Part shown: in pieces, positions 1 through 8,738 of the stretch
Layout of the letters: each line of letters opens with the position of its first letter
Position numbering within the stretch: the stretch's first letter is position 1
Assembly: GCA_037138595.1 (NCBI GenBank)
Contig: JBAXIB010000007.1
Span: 56,004-120,003 of the forward strand
Direction of reading: 5' to 3'
Source of the DNA: UBA4742 sp037138595
GTDB taxonomy: Bacteria > Actinomycetota > Acidimicrobiia > Acidimicrobiales > Acidimicrobilacustridaceae
DNA: 64,000 bases
Program-made: the position numbers and the translations under genes
The notes under the pieces: generated by a model
The model's input: the letters and a program-made list of their open reading frames with translations, nothing else
Told to the model about the DNA's origin: nothing
The model's database searches: none

Positions 1-1
1 C

Positions 2-370
2 ACGATCGTGTTCCATGAACTCAGCAAGGGTGAAGTGACCGAGATTGTCGACCTCATGATCCGCCGGGTGACCGTGCAACTCGAAGGTCAAGGTCTTGGC
101 CTTGAGCTCACCCCGGCCGCCAAAACCCTGCTCGCTGATCGTGGCTACGACCCGACACTCGGTGCTCGACCATTGCGGCGCGCAATCCAACGAATGGTGG
201 AAGATTCTCTCTCAGAGCGCCTGTTGTGGAAGGAATTCCGAGCGGGCGAGACGATTATCGTGGATGCTGAGCCTGACGTTGCGACCGGCGAACTCGAAAT
301 CACCTTCCGGGCAGTCGAAGGTTTGCAAACTCCGCCGCTCGAACTTGTGGAGACTGCTCCGCCCGACTGA
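2..370 (+). CDS. clpC: ATP-dependent Clp protease ATP-binding subunit ClpC, C-terminal fragment
   Basis: The reading frame is open from the first bases of the window and ends at a TGA, so this is the 3' end of a gene that begins upstream. The first residues (TIVFHEL) followed by a helical segment ending in GYDPTLGARPLRRAIQ match the C-terminal small (D2-small) domain of Clp/Hsp100 AAA+ unfoldases; the GARPLRR segment is the sensor-2 arginine region. The family unfolds substrates for ClpP, in the cytoplasm. The acidic, Pro-containing tail after that domain is short. ClpC is favoured over ClpB from actinobacterial context, but the D1 and linker regions that would decide are outside the window. 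The GTG at 8 is internal and is not a start. Confidence 0.85.
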   Translation, partial: TIVFHELSKGEVTEIVDLMIRRVTVQLEGQGLGLELTPAAKTLLADRGYDPTLGARPLRRAIQRMVEDSLSERLLWKEFRAGETIIVDAEPDVATGELEITFRAVEGLQTPPLELVETAPPD

Positions 371-389
371 CCCGGTCGGTTCGCCTAGC

Positions 390-842
390 TCACTGCGGGT
401 GAACGTCGCCGCCTTCAAGGACTCGACGAAGATTGTCGAGGTACAGCGCCCACTGGAAACTGCAACGGGGCAGCGCGCCGTCTTCGAATTCCCAACCGCC
501 GTGCCAGAACCGCACCACCGTTCCGCCATGGTTGTCCGGTTCGACGCGAAAGGCGAGTTGTGTGCCCGGCCACTCGGCGGGACCATCAATGCAGGTGAGG
601 TGGGAAAGGACAGGATGCACAATGCTGTCGACCTGCAGCTTGATGATGACCGCGCCCTGGTCGAAGCCAACCTCAAAAGTTGATCCGTCGGTGAGGGACT
701 GATCGTCGGAGTCAGAACCTTGCCCGCCGGTGATGGTGACTTCGCTGCTCCACCAGGTTGCAAGGCCCGCAGCGGTCGCAACTGCGTCGAATACCTGCTC
801 GGCGGGAGCGGCGATGGTGAGTTCATGGACGATGTCGTGCAT
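390..842 (-). CDS. SRPBCC / AHSA1-like domain protein
   Basis: This 150-residue protein is a single START-like (SRPBCC) domain. The N-terminal strand 'HELTIAAPAEQVFDAVATAAGLATWW' pattern (roughly residues 6-31) and the C-terminal helix containing a WALYLDNLRRVLE segment are typical of the AHSA1 (activator of Hsp90 ATPase homologue 1-like) subgroup, which forms a hydrophobic ligand cavity. No ligand or partner can be deduced. It lies between clpC and radA on the opposite strand, convergent with clpC (19 bases between stops) and divergent from radA (about 46 bases), so it probably has its own promoter within that short gap. Confidence 0.8.
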   Translation of the reverse strand: MHDIVHELTIAAPAEQVFDAVATAAGLATWWSSEVTITGGQGSDSDDQSLTDGSTFEVGFDQGAVIIKLQVDSIVHPVLSHLTCIDGPAEWPGTQLAFRVEPDNHGGTVVRFWHGGWEFEDGALPRCSFQWALYLDNLRRVLEGGDVHPQ

Positions 843-888
843 GGCTCGATTCTAGATCGTGGTCTCACCCGCTGAGTAGGGTCAGTTG

Positions 889-2256
889 ATGCCCAAAGCT
901 CGGTCGGTATTTCGTTGCAGTGACTGTGGAGCTTCCACCCCGAAGTGGGTAGGCCGCTGCCCGACCTGCGCGGAATGGAACACACTGGTTGAAGAACTCG
1001 ATACGGCGGAGGCCGACGAGCCGCAGTTTTTAGGCACGCGTGATCATGCGGTGCCGATCGCCGACGTCAACGCCGATGAATGGCATCCGAGATCGACCGG
1101 ACTCAGCGAGGTTGACCGCGTCCTGAGCGGTGGTTTAGTTCCAGGCTCAGTCACCCTGGTCGGTGGCGAGCCGGGGATCGGTAAATCGACGTTGTTATTA
1201 CAAGTCGCGTCGGCTGTCGCAGTCGCTGGAGGAACCGCGTTGTATGTCTCGGCCGAGGAATCAAAACAACAAGTTCGGTTGCGAGCCGAGCGACTTGGCA
1301 CGCTTGCCCCCCGCTTGTTCTTGGCAAGCGAGACTGCGTTACCGCACCTCATCGCCCACCTCGACGAAGTCAAGCCCGACTTGGTGATTGTCGACTCAAT
1401 CCAAACGGTCTATGAACCGGCAATGAGTTCGGCTCCGGGCTCGGTCGCTCAAGTTCGTGAATGCGCGGCTCGGCTCGTACATGAAGCGAAGGCACGCGGT
1501 CTGGCAACAGTCTTAGTTGGTCATGTGACAAAAGATGGTGCCCTCGCTGGTCCGCGCGTGCTTGAACACGTCGTCGACACTGTCTTGTCATTTGAGGGCG
1601 AGCGTCACCACGCACTTCGTTTGCTGCGCGCGTCGAAACATCGTTTCGGTTCGACTGACGAACTCGGTTTATTCGAAATGACCGATGCTGGCCTTGCCGC
1701 CGTTCCCGACGCAAGTGGGTTGTTCCTTGCCGATCGCCGGCCGGGTGTTTCGGGTTCAATCGTGGTGCCGACAATCGAAGGCCACCGACCGTTGCTGGTT
1801 GAGATTCAAGCGTTAGTCATGCAGTCGTCGCTGCCGTCACCTCGGCGGTCGGCACAAGGACTCGACTCCGGTCGCTTGCCGCTGCTGCTAGCGGTACTTG
1901 ACCAGCGAGTCGGACTCTTGCTCGGCAGCGATGATGTCTACGCGCTTGCCGTCGGCGGCGTGAAGGTGAATGAGCCCGGCGTCGATCTTGGCGTTGCGCT
2001 AGCGGTGGCCTCGGCCAAGCTCGATCTACCGATGCCGGTCGGCCTAGTGGCGTGCGGCGAAATCGGATTGGGCGGCGAATTGCGGCAGGTGTCCCAAGCG
2101 CAGCGCAGATTGACCGAGGCAGCGCGACTGGGCTTTACCCACGCCATCGTGCCGCAACTTTCCGGCGAGGCACCAGAAGGGATTCAAGCGCTTCGGGCCG
2201 GCACGTTGGCCGAGGCGCTGGCCCTCGCCGGATTGACCGGCCAACGACCCGCGTAA
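889..2256 (+). CDS. radA: DNA repair protein RadA/Sms
   Basis: RadA is a RecA-like, Lon-related DNA branch-migration ATPase that acts in recombination repair in the cytoplasm. The 455-residue protein shows the full family architecture: an N-terminal C4 zinc finger (Cys10, Cys13, Cys24, Cys27), a RecA-type ATPase core with Walker A GGEPGIGKST near residue 92, a KNRFG-type motif (KHRFG, near residue 249) that is specific to RadA, and a C-terminal Lon-protease-like domain containing GGVKVNEPGVDL. ATG at 889 is preferred over the adjacent in-frame TTG at 886. Length is normal for the family (about 450-460). Nothing is missing. In the KNRFG motif Asn is replaced by His, a minor variation. Confidence 0.95.
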   Translation: MPKARSVFRCSDCGASTPKWVGRCPTCAEWNTLVEELDTAEADEPQFLGTRDHAVPIADVNADEWHPRSTGLSEVDRVLSGGLVPGSVTLVGGEPGIGKSTLLLQVASAVAVAGGTALYVSAEESKQQVRLRAERLGTLAPRLFLASETALPHLIAHLDEVKPDLVIVDSIQTVYEPAMSSAPGSVAQVRECAARLVHEAKARGLATVLVGHVTKDGALAGPRVLEHVVDTVLSFEGERHHALRLLRASKHRFGSTDELGLFEMTDAGLAAVPDASGLFLADRRPGVSGSIVVPTIEGHRPLLVEIQALVMQSSLPSPRRSAQGLDSGRLPLLLAVLDQRVGLLLGSDDVYALAVGGVKVNEPGVDLGVALAVASAKLDLPMPVGLVACGEIGLGGELRQVSQAQRRLTEAARLGFTHAIVPQLSGEAPEGIQALRAGTLAEALALAGLTGQRPA

Positions 2257-2378
2257 CCGAGCGATTCACCAACGGCTAAGCCTCACGGCTCGCATTACAC
2301 TGCATCAATGGCTTGTCGGCGAAGTGGAACGCTGCTTCATGCACGGGCTGAGTCCAGCAACTCAGATTGGTATACCTG

Positions 2379-3038
2379 ATGCGCATTGAGCTTGAGGATG
2401 GAACACCGGCCGAACGGGTCGAACCGTCAACGGGGCAAGCGACGCAAGGAGTTGTGCTCTGCCCCGACATCATGGGGTTGCGTCCGCTCTTCGACGAGAT
2501 GGCGGCCAAACTTGCTGATGAGAACGGATGGGTTGTGGTAGCGCCCGAACCATTCGCCGGAAACGAATCGATGACCCTTGCCGAACGGCTGACTTCGGTA
2601 GGCAACTTCGATGATCTCAAGGTTCTCAACACGATTCAGCAGGCGGCCGATGCCACCGGATTTGAAAATGTCGTGATCCTCGGGTTTTGTATGGGCGGCA
2701 TGTGGGCGATGAAAGCTGCCATGACCGGTCGATTTCGCCGAGCGGTGTCCTTCTACGGAATGATTCGAATGCCTGAAGCTTGGCGAAGCCCAACACAATC
2801 AGACGCAATCGATTTCGTGACGGCTCCGGGGGCATGCCCGGTACTTCAACTGGTTGGTTCGGACGACACATCGGTTCCGATGTCGGATATCTCTGATCTC
2901 CAGGCGGCCGATGTCGCGGTCGTTATTTACGAAGGAGCCGAACACGGCTTTGTGCACGACCCCACTCGTCCGACTCATCGACCTGAAGATGCGAAAGATG
3001 CATGGGCACGAGCGCTTGCCTTTTTGGATGGGCCTTAA
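2379..3038 (+). CDS. Dienelactone hydrolase family protein
   Basis: A 219-residue alpha/beta hydrolase of the dienelactone hydrolase family. The Cys-His-Asp triad can be placed: nucleophile Cys104 in GFCMGG, acid Asp162/163 in GSDD, and His189 in GAEHGF. The cysteine nucleophile in a G-x-C-x-G elbow is diagnostic of DLH rather than serine esterases. The family hydrolyses dienelactones and other small lactones or esters; the real substrate here is unknown because no aromatic-degradation genes lie nearby. ATG at 2379 is chosen over the in-frame TTG at 2367. It stands alone, separated from radA by about 120 bases in which no other gene or clear terminator was seen. Confidence 0.85.
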   Translation: MRIELEDGTPAERVEPSTGQATQGVVLCPDIMGLRPLFDEMAAKLADENGWVVVAPEPFAGNESMTLAERLTSVGNFDDLKVLNTIQQAADATGFENVVILGFCMGGMWAMKAAMTGRFRRAVSFYGMIRMPEAWRSPTQSDAIDFVTAPGACPVLQLVGSDDTSVPMSDISDLQAADVAVVIYEGAEHGFVHDPTRPTHRPEDAKDAWARALAFLDGP

Positions 3039-3073
3039 CTAGTGATGCCGCCCAACCTGCGATGGATAAGCGG

Positions 3074-3733
3074 TTAACGAGCGCGCCGTTCGAGTTCTTC
3101 GCGATTGGTTATGCGATAACGCCGATCGGACTGTTCGATCCAATTCAGCTTGATGAACGAGGCGATCGCTTTATTGACTCGTTCGCGCGATGCACCGACC
3201 ATTCCCGCTAGCTCCTCTTGGGTAACGGGAAGCGCGAATTCGTCTACCTCGCCGGCAAGTTCGAGCAGTCGTTTGGCGGTTCGGCCTGTCACATCGAGAA
3301 AGACGGTATCGGCGAGCGCTTCGTCGGTGATGCGAATGCGACCAGCGAGCAACTCAACGACTTTCCACAACAGACCCGGACTTTCTTCGTACAGCTTCTT
3401 CAGGGGTTCGTATGGAATAACGATCACTTCACTGGCCTCTAGTGCTCGAGCTTCGGCTGAACGGAGGAGCCCGTCAAAGAGGGGCATCTCGCCGAAGAGG
3501 TCACCACGTTCCATGAGCGCAAGCACTGACTCGCGCCCGTCGATCGACCGGTTGGCGATGGCAATGCGACCAGAAACTACGACAAACAATTCGGTCGGGT
3601 CATCGCCTTCGGTGAACAGAACGTCGCCGCGATTGACCATCAAGGTCGTCGAGGCTTGATTGATCTGGTCGAGCTGGGATTCGTCAAGGCTGATAAAGAG
3701 CTCAACAGAGGCGAGGAGCGCAAGGTCAGGCAT
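3074..3733 (-). CDS. Crp/Fnr-family transcriptional regulator
   Basis: The 219-residue protein has the two-domain Crp layout: an N-terminal cyclic-nucleotide-binding beta roll (about residues 10-125) and a C-terminal winged helix-turn-helix (about 145-215; recognition region around VTQEELAGMVGASRERVNK). The phosphate-binding cassette reads GEMPLFDGLLRSAEARA, close to the Gly-Glu...Arg-Ser/Thr-x-x-Ala signature of true cAMP binders such as GlxR/Crp, so cAMP responsiveness is plausible though inferred. No Fnr-type cysteine cluster is present, arguing against an Fe-S oxygen sensor. It is divergent from ispD across about 145 bases. Confidence 0.9.
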   Translation of the reverse strand: MPDLALLASVELFISLDESQLDQINQASTTLMVNRGDVLFTEGDDPTELFVVVSGRIAIANRSIDGRESVLALMERGDLFGEMPLFDGLLRSAEARALEASEVIVIPYEPLKKLYEESPGLLWKVVELLAGRIRITDEALADTVFLDVTGRTAKRLLELAGEVDEFALPVTQEELAGMVGASRERVNKAIASFIKLNWIEQSDRRYRITNREELERRAR

Positions 3734-3878
3734 TCGCCAAGGCTAGTTCGCGCAGCACGAATGCCCTTGGCGATGCGCGAAAAGCGTGCGCTTGCAATAC
3801 CCTGACGATCCTTCCGCCCCTAGATCGGAGCGATATGCGCCATCTTCATTTTCCTCGAACGAGTGCAGGTGGCTCGCC

Positions 3879-4514
3879 GTGAGCACCTGGACCATCGTGT
3901 TAGCTGCCGGCCATGGCCGCCGTTATGACCCGGTCGTGTTGAAGCAATACGAACTCTTGGGTGGTGGCCGAGTGGTTGACCGTTCGATGCAACAAGCACG
4001 CGTGGTGTCCGATGGCGTTGTTCTTGTCGTTGCACCCGAGTTCGCTGACGACCCAGAACCTTTGGCCGACATTGTCGTGGCCGGTGGCGCGCAACGTTCC
4101 GATTCAGTTCGCCACGGGTTGGCAGTTATTCCCGACGATTGTGACATCGTTGTGGTGCATGATGGCGCTCGGCCGATGGCCTCAATTGCGTTGTTCGAAT
4201 CGGTTATCGAAGCCGTGCTCGCGGGTGCCGATGCGGCGATCCCGGGGTTGCCGGTAACTGACACGATCAAGCGAGTCGATCAAGGCCGAGTAGTCGAGAC
4301 TGTCGAGCGCGATGAACTCGTTGCGGTGCAGACTCCGCAGGCATTTCGCGCTGAGATGTTGCGCGACGCTCACGAAGATGACCCCCATGCAACCGATGAC
4401 GCCGCGTTGGTCGAAGACATGGGTGGGCTCGTGGTGATCGTGCCGGGTGACCCTCGGAACCTCAAGATCACCGCCCCTGGAGACCTTGATCTTGCAGCAC
4501 TGCAGCTGAGGTGA
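3879..4514 (+). CDS. ispD: 2-C-methyl-D-erythritol 4-phosphate cytidylyltransferase
   Basis: IspD transfers CMP to 2-C-methyl-D-erythritol 4-phosphate in the MEP isoprenoid pathway. The protein begins with the nucleotidyltransferase signature LAAGHGRRYDPVVLKQ (family pattern LAAG-x-G-x-R...KQ), has VVHDGARPM in the middle and a DDAALVEDMG segment near the end, and its 211 residues fit the family. GTG at 3879 is chosen because it directly precedes the first beta strand; the frame is open about 90 bases further upstream but that stretch does not resemble IspD. ispF follows after about 75 bases, giving the common ispD-ispF pair. Confidence 0.93.
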   Translation: MSTWTIVLAAGHGRRYDPVVLKQYELLGGGRVVDRSMQQARVVSDGVVLVVAPEFADDPEPLADIVVAGGAQRSDSVRHGLAVIPDDCDIVVVHDGARPMASIALFESVIEAVLAGADAAIPGLPVTDTIKRVDQGRVVETVERDELVAVQTPQAFRAEMLRDAHEDDPHATDDAALVEDMGGLVVIVPGDPRNLKITAPGDLDLAALQLR

Positions 4515-4588
4515 CCCAACCGTGATTGTGGTCACGGGTGGATTGTGCCGGCAGAGTGAACCACTGCCAACCGAGTAGTTTTGACGTC

Positions 4589-5065
4589 ATGTCCATTCGT
4601 GTCGGGCTCGGCTTTGACGTCCACCCATTTAGTAATGACCCCCAGCGTCGTCTGGTTTTAGGCGGGATCGTGTTTGAAGATGTACCGGGCCTCGAAGGTC
4701 ATAGCGATGCAGATGTTGTTGCCCACGCTTGTGCGGACGCGCTACTTGGTGCAGCAGGACTTGGCGACATTGGTGAGCATTTTCCTGATTCTGATCCACA
4801 ATGGACCGGTGCCGACAGCATCTCTTTGCTCGCTGAAGTTTCTACCCGGGTCCGAGCTTCTGGCTGGCAGCCAGTGAACGTCGACTGTTCAGTGGTGCTG
4901 GAAGCGCCAAAAGTTTCGCCTTTCCGCGCTGCGATGCAACAACGGCTTACGGCCGCGATCGGAGCGCCGGTCGCAGTGAAGGCGACCCGAGCTGAAGGCT
5001 TGGGATCGATCGGCAGAGGCGAGGGCATCGCGTGTTACGCGGTTGCGCTGGTGGAACTGTCATGA
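4589..5065 (+). CDS. ispF: 2-C-methyl-D-erythritol 2,4-cyclodiphosphate synthase
   Basis: IspF cyclises CDP-ME 2-phosphate to ME-cPP, the fifth step of the MEP pathway, as a trimer with zinc at each interface. The 158-residue sequence shows the N-terminal GFDVHPF motif (metal ligands Asp and His), the EGHSDADV motif, GDIGEHFPDSDP and the C-terminal GRGEGIACYAV motif. All these are full family signatures, so the enzyme appears intact. ATG at 4589 gives the normal N-terminus. The stop codon overlaps the start of rlmB (ATGA), indicating translational coupling. Confidence 0.95.
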   Translation: MSIRVGLGFDVHPFSNDPQRRLVLGGIVFEDVPGLEGHSDADVVAHACADALLGAAGLGDIGEHFPDSDPQWTGADSISLLAEVSTRVRASGWQPVNVDCSVVLEAPKVSPFRAAMQQRLTAAIGAPVAVKATRAEGLGSIGRGEGIACYAVALVELS

Positions 5066-6159
5066 GCGCAGCACGTTCGTCTCGTCGGAGCAGTAAAAAA
5101 GCATCATCGAGTCGCTCGCCCAAACGAGGGTCGAAAGATGACGCCCGCGGTGGAGCGAAGAGTCGGGCCGCGCGCCCAGGATCACCCGGCACTGCATCGG
5201 CCCGAACCGCTGGGGGTTCAGCGCGCGCCGGCGCAAAGCGCAAGCCGTTGTCAGCGGCAGCTGAAAAAGCCATTGCGGCGCGAACCGCAGACCACGCGGC
5301 CAAGTCAGTGCGCAATGCTGATCGCCCAGGCGCGGCGAAGCGGGCGAGTTTGGCGGCTAGAACCGCATCCACGCGCGCTTCAGCACCGCGGCGACAGAAT
5401 GGTCCGAGGGGCCTCGGTGGCGAACAGGTCGAGGGCCGTCAGGCCGTGCGCGAGCTGCTCTTAGCGGGAACGCGTCGCGTGCGAGAGGTATGGGTCGCGA
5501 CCGACATGGATGACGCGGTCGTCCTCAACGACATCGCGGAGCTGGCAATGAGCATGGGTGTACCGGTGCGAGATGTGACCCGAGCAAAGTTGTTTGCCGA
5601 GGCCAAGACTGAATCTCCCCAAGGTGTGTTGGCCCGGGCAGCCGAGCTACCTGAGTCAGAACTCGATGACTTGGTGCGCCAGCCCAAGGGTTCACCGCCG
5701 CCATTTTTGCTGATGGTTGACGGAGTTACCGATCCGGGAAACCTTGGTGCGTTGTTGCGTTCGGCCGAGTGTGCTGGGGTGACTGGTGTCGTGTTGCCGC
5801 TTCATCGCGCCGTGCACGTGACGCCGACAGTCACGAAGGCAGCTGCGGGAGCAGTTGAGTATTTGCCGATCGCACTTGTCGGCGGGCTTCCGACCGCGAT
5901 TCGCCACCTTCAGGAACTCGGCGTTTGGGTAATCGGCCTCGATGGTTCGGGCGAGTATCCGTTGTTTGATTTACCAGTTGCCACTGATCCGGTGGCATTG
6001 GTACTTGGCGCGGAGGGAAAAGGTCTGTCCCGGCTGGTTCGCGAACGCTGCGATGCGGTGGCAAATATTCCCCTCAAGGGTCGAATCGATTCGTTGAATG
6101 TTGCCGCCGCCGGCGCGCTTGCGTGTTACGAGATCACCCGCCGCCGGATGGGTAGTTAA
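5062..6159 (+). CDS. rlmB: 23S rRNA (guanosine-2'-O)-methyltransferase RlmB (TrmH/SpoU family)
   Basis: The C-terminal ~245 residues are a complete SpoU enzyme: an L30e-like substrate domain beginning near GEQVEGRQAVRELL, then the three knot motifs, DPGNLGALLRSAE (motif 1), LVLGAEGKGL (motif 2) and IPLKGRIDSLNVAAAGAL (motif 3). Family members methylate the 2'-OH of G2251 in 23S rRNA or related positions using SAM bound in a trefoil knot. The first ~115 residues are a low-complexity, Ser/Ala/Arg/Lys-rich, strongly basic extension, probably disordered and RNA-binding; such tails are common in actinobacterial homologues. ATG at 5062 overlaps the ispF stop. Exact rRNA target is inferred from family. 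Confidence 0.92.
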   Translation: MSAARSSRRSSKKASSSRSPKRGSKDDARGGAKSRAARPGSPGTASARTAGGSARAGAKRKPLSAAAEKAIAARTADHAAKSVRNADRPGAAKRASLAARTASTRASAPRRQNGPRGLGGEQVEGRQAVRELLLAGTRRVREVWVATDMDDAVVLNDIAELAMSMGVPVRDVTRAKLFAEAKTESPQGVLARAAELPESELDDLVRQPKGSPPPFLLMVDGVTDPGNLGALLRSAECAGVTGVVLPLHRAVHVTPTVTKAAAGAVEYLPIALVGGLPTAIRHLQELGVWVIGLDGSGEYPLFDLPVATDPVALVLGAEGKGLSRLVRERCDAVANIPLKGRIDSLNVAAAGALACYEITRRRMGS

Positions 6160-6162
6160 ACC

Positions 6163-6771
6163 GTGCGCTCGCTGGCACTGCGATGCATGCTCGTGGTCGG
6201 TGCATCGCTTGTTGTGGCATGTGGCGGAGGCAAAGCCGAGTCGGGGACAAGCGCTGACACTGCTCCATCAATGGCTGAGGTACCGGAAGCAACAGGATTT
6301 ATCTGTGACGATCCCACCGGAGATATCGGCTCGGATGTCAAGGCGGTTGGAACCTTGTCGTCTCCGGCCGGTATCGACATCGTTACCGCCGAAGCCCACG
6401 TCGACAGTGACGTGCTCGCGGTGACTTACACCATGGTTGGGCCGATCGCAGAAGCGCCTTCGCCGTTCTTTGCCATGTTGCAAGGTGATTTCAGCGCTCC
6501 GGACAAGTCGTTTGAGTTGAGGACTGAGCCGACAGGTGCGAATGGACCATGGGTCCTGAGCGTCGGAATAAATCCTGCCGCCGGGGGCGTCGAGCAATTC
6601 ACTGCGTTGGCGACGCCGGTGCACGTCGAGGCCAATGTTTTGAGTTATCGGGTGCCGCTGAGTGACATTCCAACTATTTCCACCTTGCAATGGAGTTTCG
6701 GGGCGAGCTCGATCGTCGCGCAAGGACAGGTCCTGTTCGATGACTGTTCAAGTCTCACTGCATCGTCATGA
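6163..6771 (+). CDS. Predicted lipoprotein of unknown function
   Basis: A 202-residue exported protein starting at GTG 6163, three bases after the rlmB stop. It has a short hydrophobic signal peptide and a lipobox ending VVAC followed by GGGK, so Cys20 is the likely lipidation site, anchoring it outside the membrane. The mature part has FICDDPTGD near the start and a Cys near the C-terminus (DDCS) that could form a disulfide. I do not recognise a named family. The stop overlaps the start of the next gene (ATGA), so it is part of the rlmB-downstream operon with the class V aminotransferase. Confidence 0.75.
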   Translation: MRSLALRCMLVVGASLVVACGGGKAESGTSADTAPSMAEVPEATGFICDDPTGDIGSDVKAVGTLSSPAGIDIVTAEAHVDSDVLAVTYTMVGPIAEAPSPFFAMLQGDFSAPDKSFELRTEPTGANGPWVLSVGINPAAGGVEQFTALATPVHVEANVLSYRVPLSDIPTISTLQWSFGASSIVAQGQVLFDDCSSLTASS

Positions 6772-8150
6772 CCGTGCTTCCGCTGCGACTTATCGGAGAC
6801 GATCTGATGGTTCCGTGTCTTGACGGGATTGACCGGCCTTACCTGTCACTTGACTCGGCAGCGTCAACCGCGGCCCTACCGACAGTTGCAGATCGGGTAG
6901 CGGAGTTTTTGCCGTGGTACTCAAGTGTTCATCGTGGCGCGGGGTATAAGTCGCAGATGGCGACCGCGGCCTATGAACAGGCGCGTGAGTCGGTCATGAA
7001 CTTTGCTGGCCGAGCCGGTCGTGATGACGTTGCGATCATCGTGCGAAATACGACCGAAGCAATCAATCATTTGGCGTATCGACTGCGGCTTGGCGCCGGC
7101 GATGTGATTGTCACGACTGTTGCGGAGCATCACGCAAATTTGCTGCCGTGGGCTCGACTCGGAGCGACCCGTCGGTTCGTGGAATGTGATTCGCAGGGCA
7201 TGTTCACGGCGGACGATGTCGTCGCGGTTCTCGATGACGGTCCGACACCAAAACTGTTGACCATCACTGGTGCCACAAACGTGACCGGTTGGTTGCCGCC
7301 GCTTGATGCAATAATCGCGGCCGCGCATGATCGGGGCGTTCAGGTGCTCGTCGACGCCGCGCAACTGGCGGCTCATCAGCCGATGCCCGCGATGGCTGAT
7401 TTCATTGCGTGGAGCGGCCACAAAATGTATGCACCGTTCGGAGCGGGCGTGCTGATCGGACCGCGTTCGGCGTTTGCTACCGGCGACCCATTTCTTGCCG
7501 GAGGTGGTGCGGTCGACTTAGTTGATCTTGATGAAGTTATTTGGAGTGATCCGCCTGATCGCGAGGAAGCAGGATCACCGAATGTCATTGGCGCTGTCGC
7601 GTTGGCCGCGGCTATTGACGCTCTCACCTCGATCGGATGGGACACGATCACCAATCACGAACAAGAACTTTCAGTTCCGTTACGGGCAGGTCTCGCCGCG
7701 ATCCCGGGAGTGCGACTGCTTGGCCCGCCGCCTGAGCAAACGACCTTGGCAATTGCCGCGTTCGTCGTTGATGACGTCCCGCATGCGTTAGTGGCGGCGC
7801 GACTGTCGGCCGAGTTTGGGATTGGCGTGCGCCACGGTTGCTTCTGTGCTCATCCATATCTCATTCGATTACTTGGACTGGCACCAGATGAAATTGAGCG
7901 CTACCGGGCCGACGTGATTGACGGAGACCGCACCCGCATTCCTGGGGCGGTTCGGGCCAGTGCCGGATTGTCAGTGACTGCTTCAGAGATTGAACGGTTT
8001 TTGCAAGCGGTTCGCGTCGTCGCCGACCAAAGTCCCCCGCCGGTGGATTATCGACAAGATCAATCGACTGGTGACTATTGGCCCGTTGGAGAATCTGCCC
8101 CGTGGTCGACCGACGGCCGATCGCTCGGAGCATCGTGTTCTCGAGGCTGA
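6768..8150 (+). CDS. Class V aminotransferase / cysteine desulfurase-like PLP enzyme
   Basis: A 460-residue fold-type I PLP enzyme of the NifS/SufS/Csd superfamily. Visible landmarks are the substrate loop YLSLDSAASTA, NTTEAINHL, the EHHANLLPW motif that stacks on PLP, DAAQLAAH with the PLP-binding Asp, and the Schiff-base lysine Lys219 in SGHKMYAP. A cysteine-bearing segment HGCFCAHP occurs near residue 365 where SufS-type enzymes carry their sulfur-accepting cysteine, but the local sequence is not the usual one, so a true desulfurase activity is uncertain. It overlaps the preceding lipoprotein gene by four bases and is not next to suf genes, so it could act on a different beta-substituted amino acid. 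Confidence 0.82.
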   Translation: MTVLPLRLIGDDLMVPCLDGIDRPYLSLDSAASTAALPTVADRVAEFLPWYSSVHRGAGYKSQMATAAYEQARESVMNFAGRAGRDDVAIIVRNTTEAINHLAYRLRLGAGDVIVTTVAEHHANLLPWARLGATRRFVECDSQGMFTADDVVAVLDDGPTPKLLTITGATNVTGWLPPLDAIIAAAHDRGVQVLVDAAQLAAHQPMPAMADFIAWSGHKMYAPFGAGVLIGPRSAFATGDPFLAGGGAVDLVDLDEVIWSDPPDREEAGSPNVIGAVALAAAIDALTSIGWDTITNHEQELSVPLRAGLAAIPGVRLLGPPPEQTTLAIAAFVVDDVPHALVAARLSAEFGIGVRHGCFCAHPYLIRLLGLAPDEIERYRADVIDGDRTRIPGAVRASAGLSVTASEIERFLQAVRVVADQSPPPVDYRQDQSTGDYWPVGESAPWSTDGRSLGASCSRG

Positions 8151-8205
8151 CGGCGACGTGGCTACTATCGGCGACATTCATCTGCCGACGAAACTGGAGT
8201 TGTCC

Positions 8206-8736
8206 GTGACGCGTTCGCGCAGGATCGTTGTGGCAATGGTTGTGGCTGCGGCAGCGGTCGTGATGACGGCCTGTTCAAGTAGTACTTCCACGGCACCGAC
8301 GACAACGACTTCGACGCCGTCAAATAAGTCTTTTGAAGTGGCAACGGCTGACGGCCAGGCGTCGTTGTCACTCGACGGACAGTTGCCACCCGGTTGGCCC
8401 AAGGCATTTCCGTTGCCGGACGGATCGACCCCTGCCGGATCTGGGTCGCTCGTGAAATCTTCGAGTGGTGGATCAGTCGCGGTGTTTACGACTCCCGAAA
8501 AGCCCCAGACTGCCTATGAGTTCTACCGTGACAACCCTGACCTTGTGATCGAAAGCTCCTCAGCGGTCGGCGTTGGGCCGGCATACATCGCTACCGTCAA
8601 AGTCGGTGGGGCCTACGCCGGAGTCGTGACGGTGATTTCGAAAAGCGAAACCACCTACATCGTGATCGTCCTCGAAGCTGGCACAGCGGTTTCGGATCCG
8701 GGCATGTCAACTGACACCATACGTTCGCCGAGCTGA
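8206..8736 (+). CDS. Predicted lipoprotein of unknown function
   Basis: GTG at 8206 is favoured because GGAG lies seven bases upstream; a TTG at 8200 is an alternative. The protein has a basic n-region (TRSRR), a hydrophobic core and a lipobox ending MTAC, so it is predicted to be lipid-anchored on the outer face of the membrane. A Ser/Thr-rich linker follows, then a ~130-residue domain with GWPKAFPLPDGST and AYEFYRDN segments that I cannot assign to a named family; proteins of this general look are frequent in actinobacteria. It sits three bases upstream of the channel-like membrane protein, with which it is probably cotranscribed. Confidence 0.72.
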   Translation: MTRSRRIVVAMVVAAAAVVMTACSSSTSTAPTTTTSTPSNKSFEVATADGQASLSLDGQLPPGWPKAFPLPDGSTPAGSGSLVKSSSGGSVAVFTTPEKPQTAYEFYRDNPDLVIESSSAVGVGPAYIATVKVGGAYAGVVTVISKSETTYIVIVLEAGTAVSDPGMSTDTIRSPS

Positions 8737-8738
8737 AC

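Noticed and set aside
212..985. 257-codon open frame on the minus strand across the SRPBCC gene and radA start
   Set aside because: It overlaps two clear genes in another frame and its composition is Ser/Pro/Arg-rich shadow sequence.
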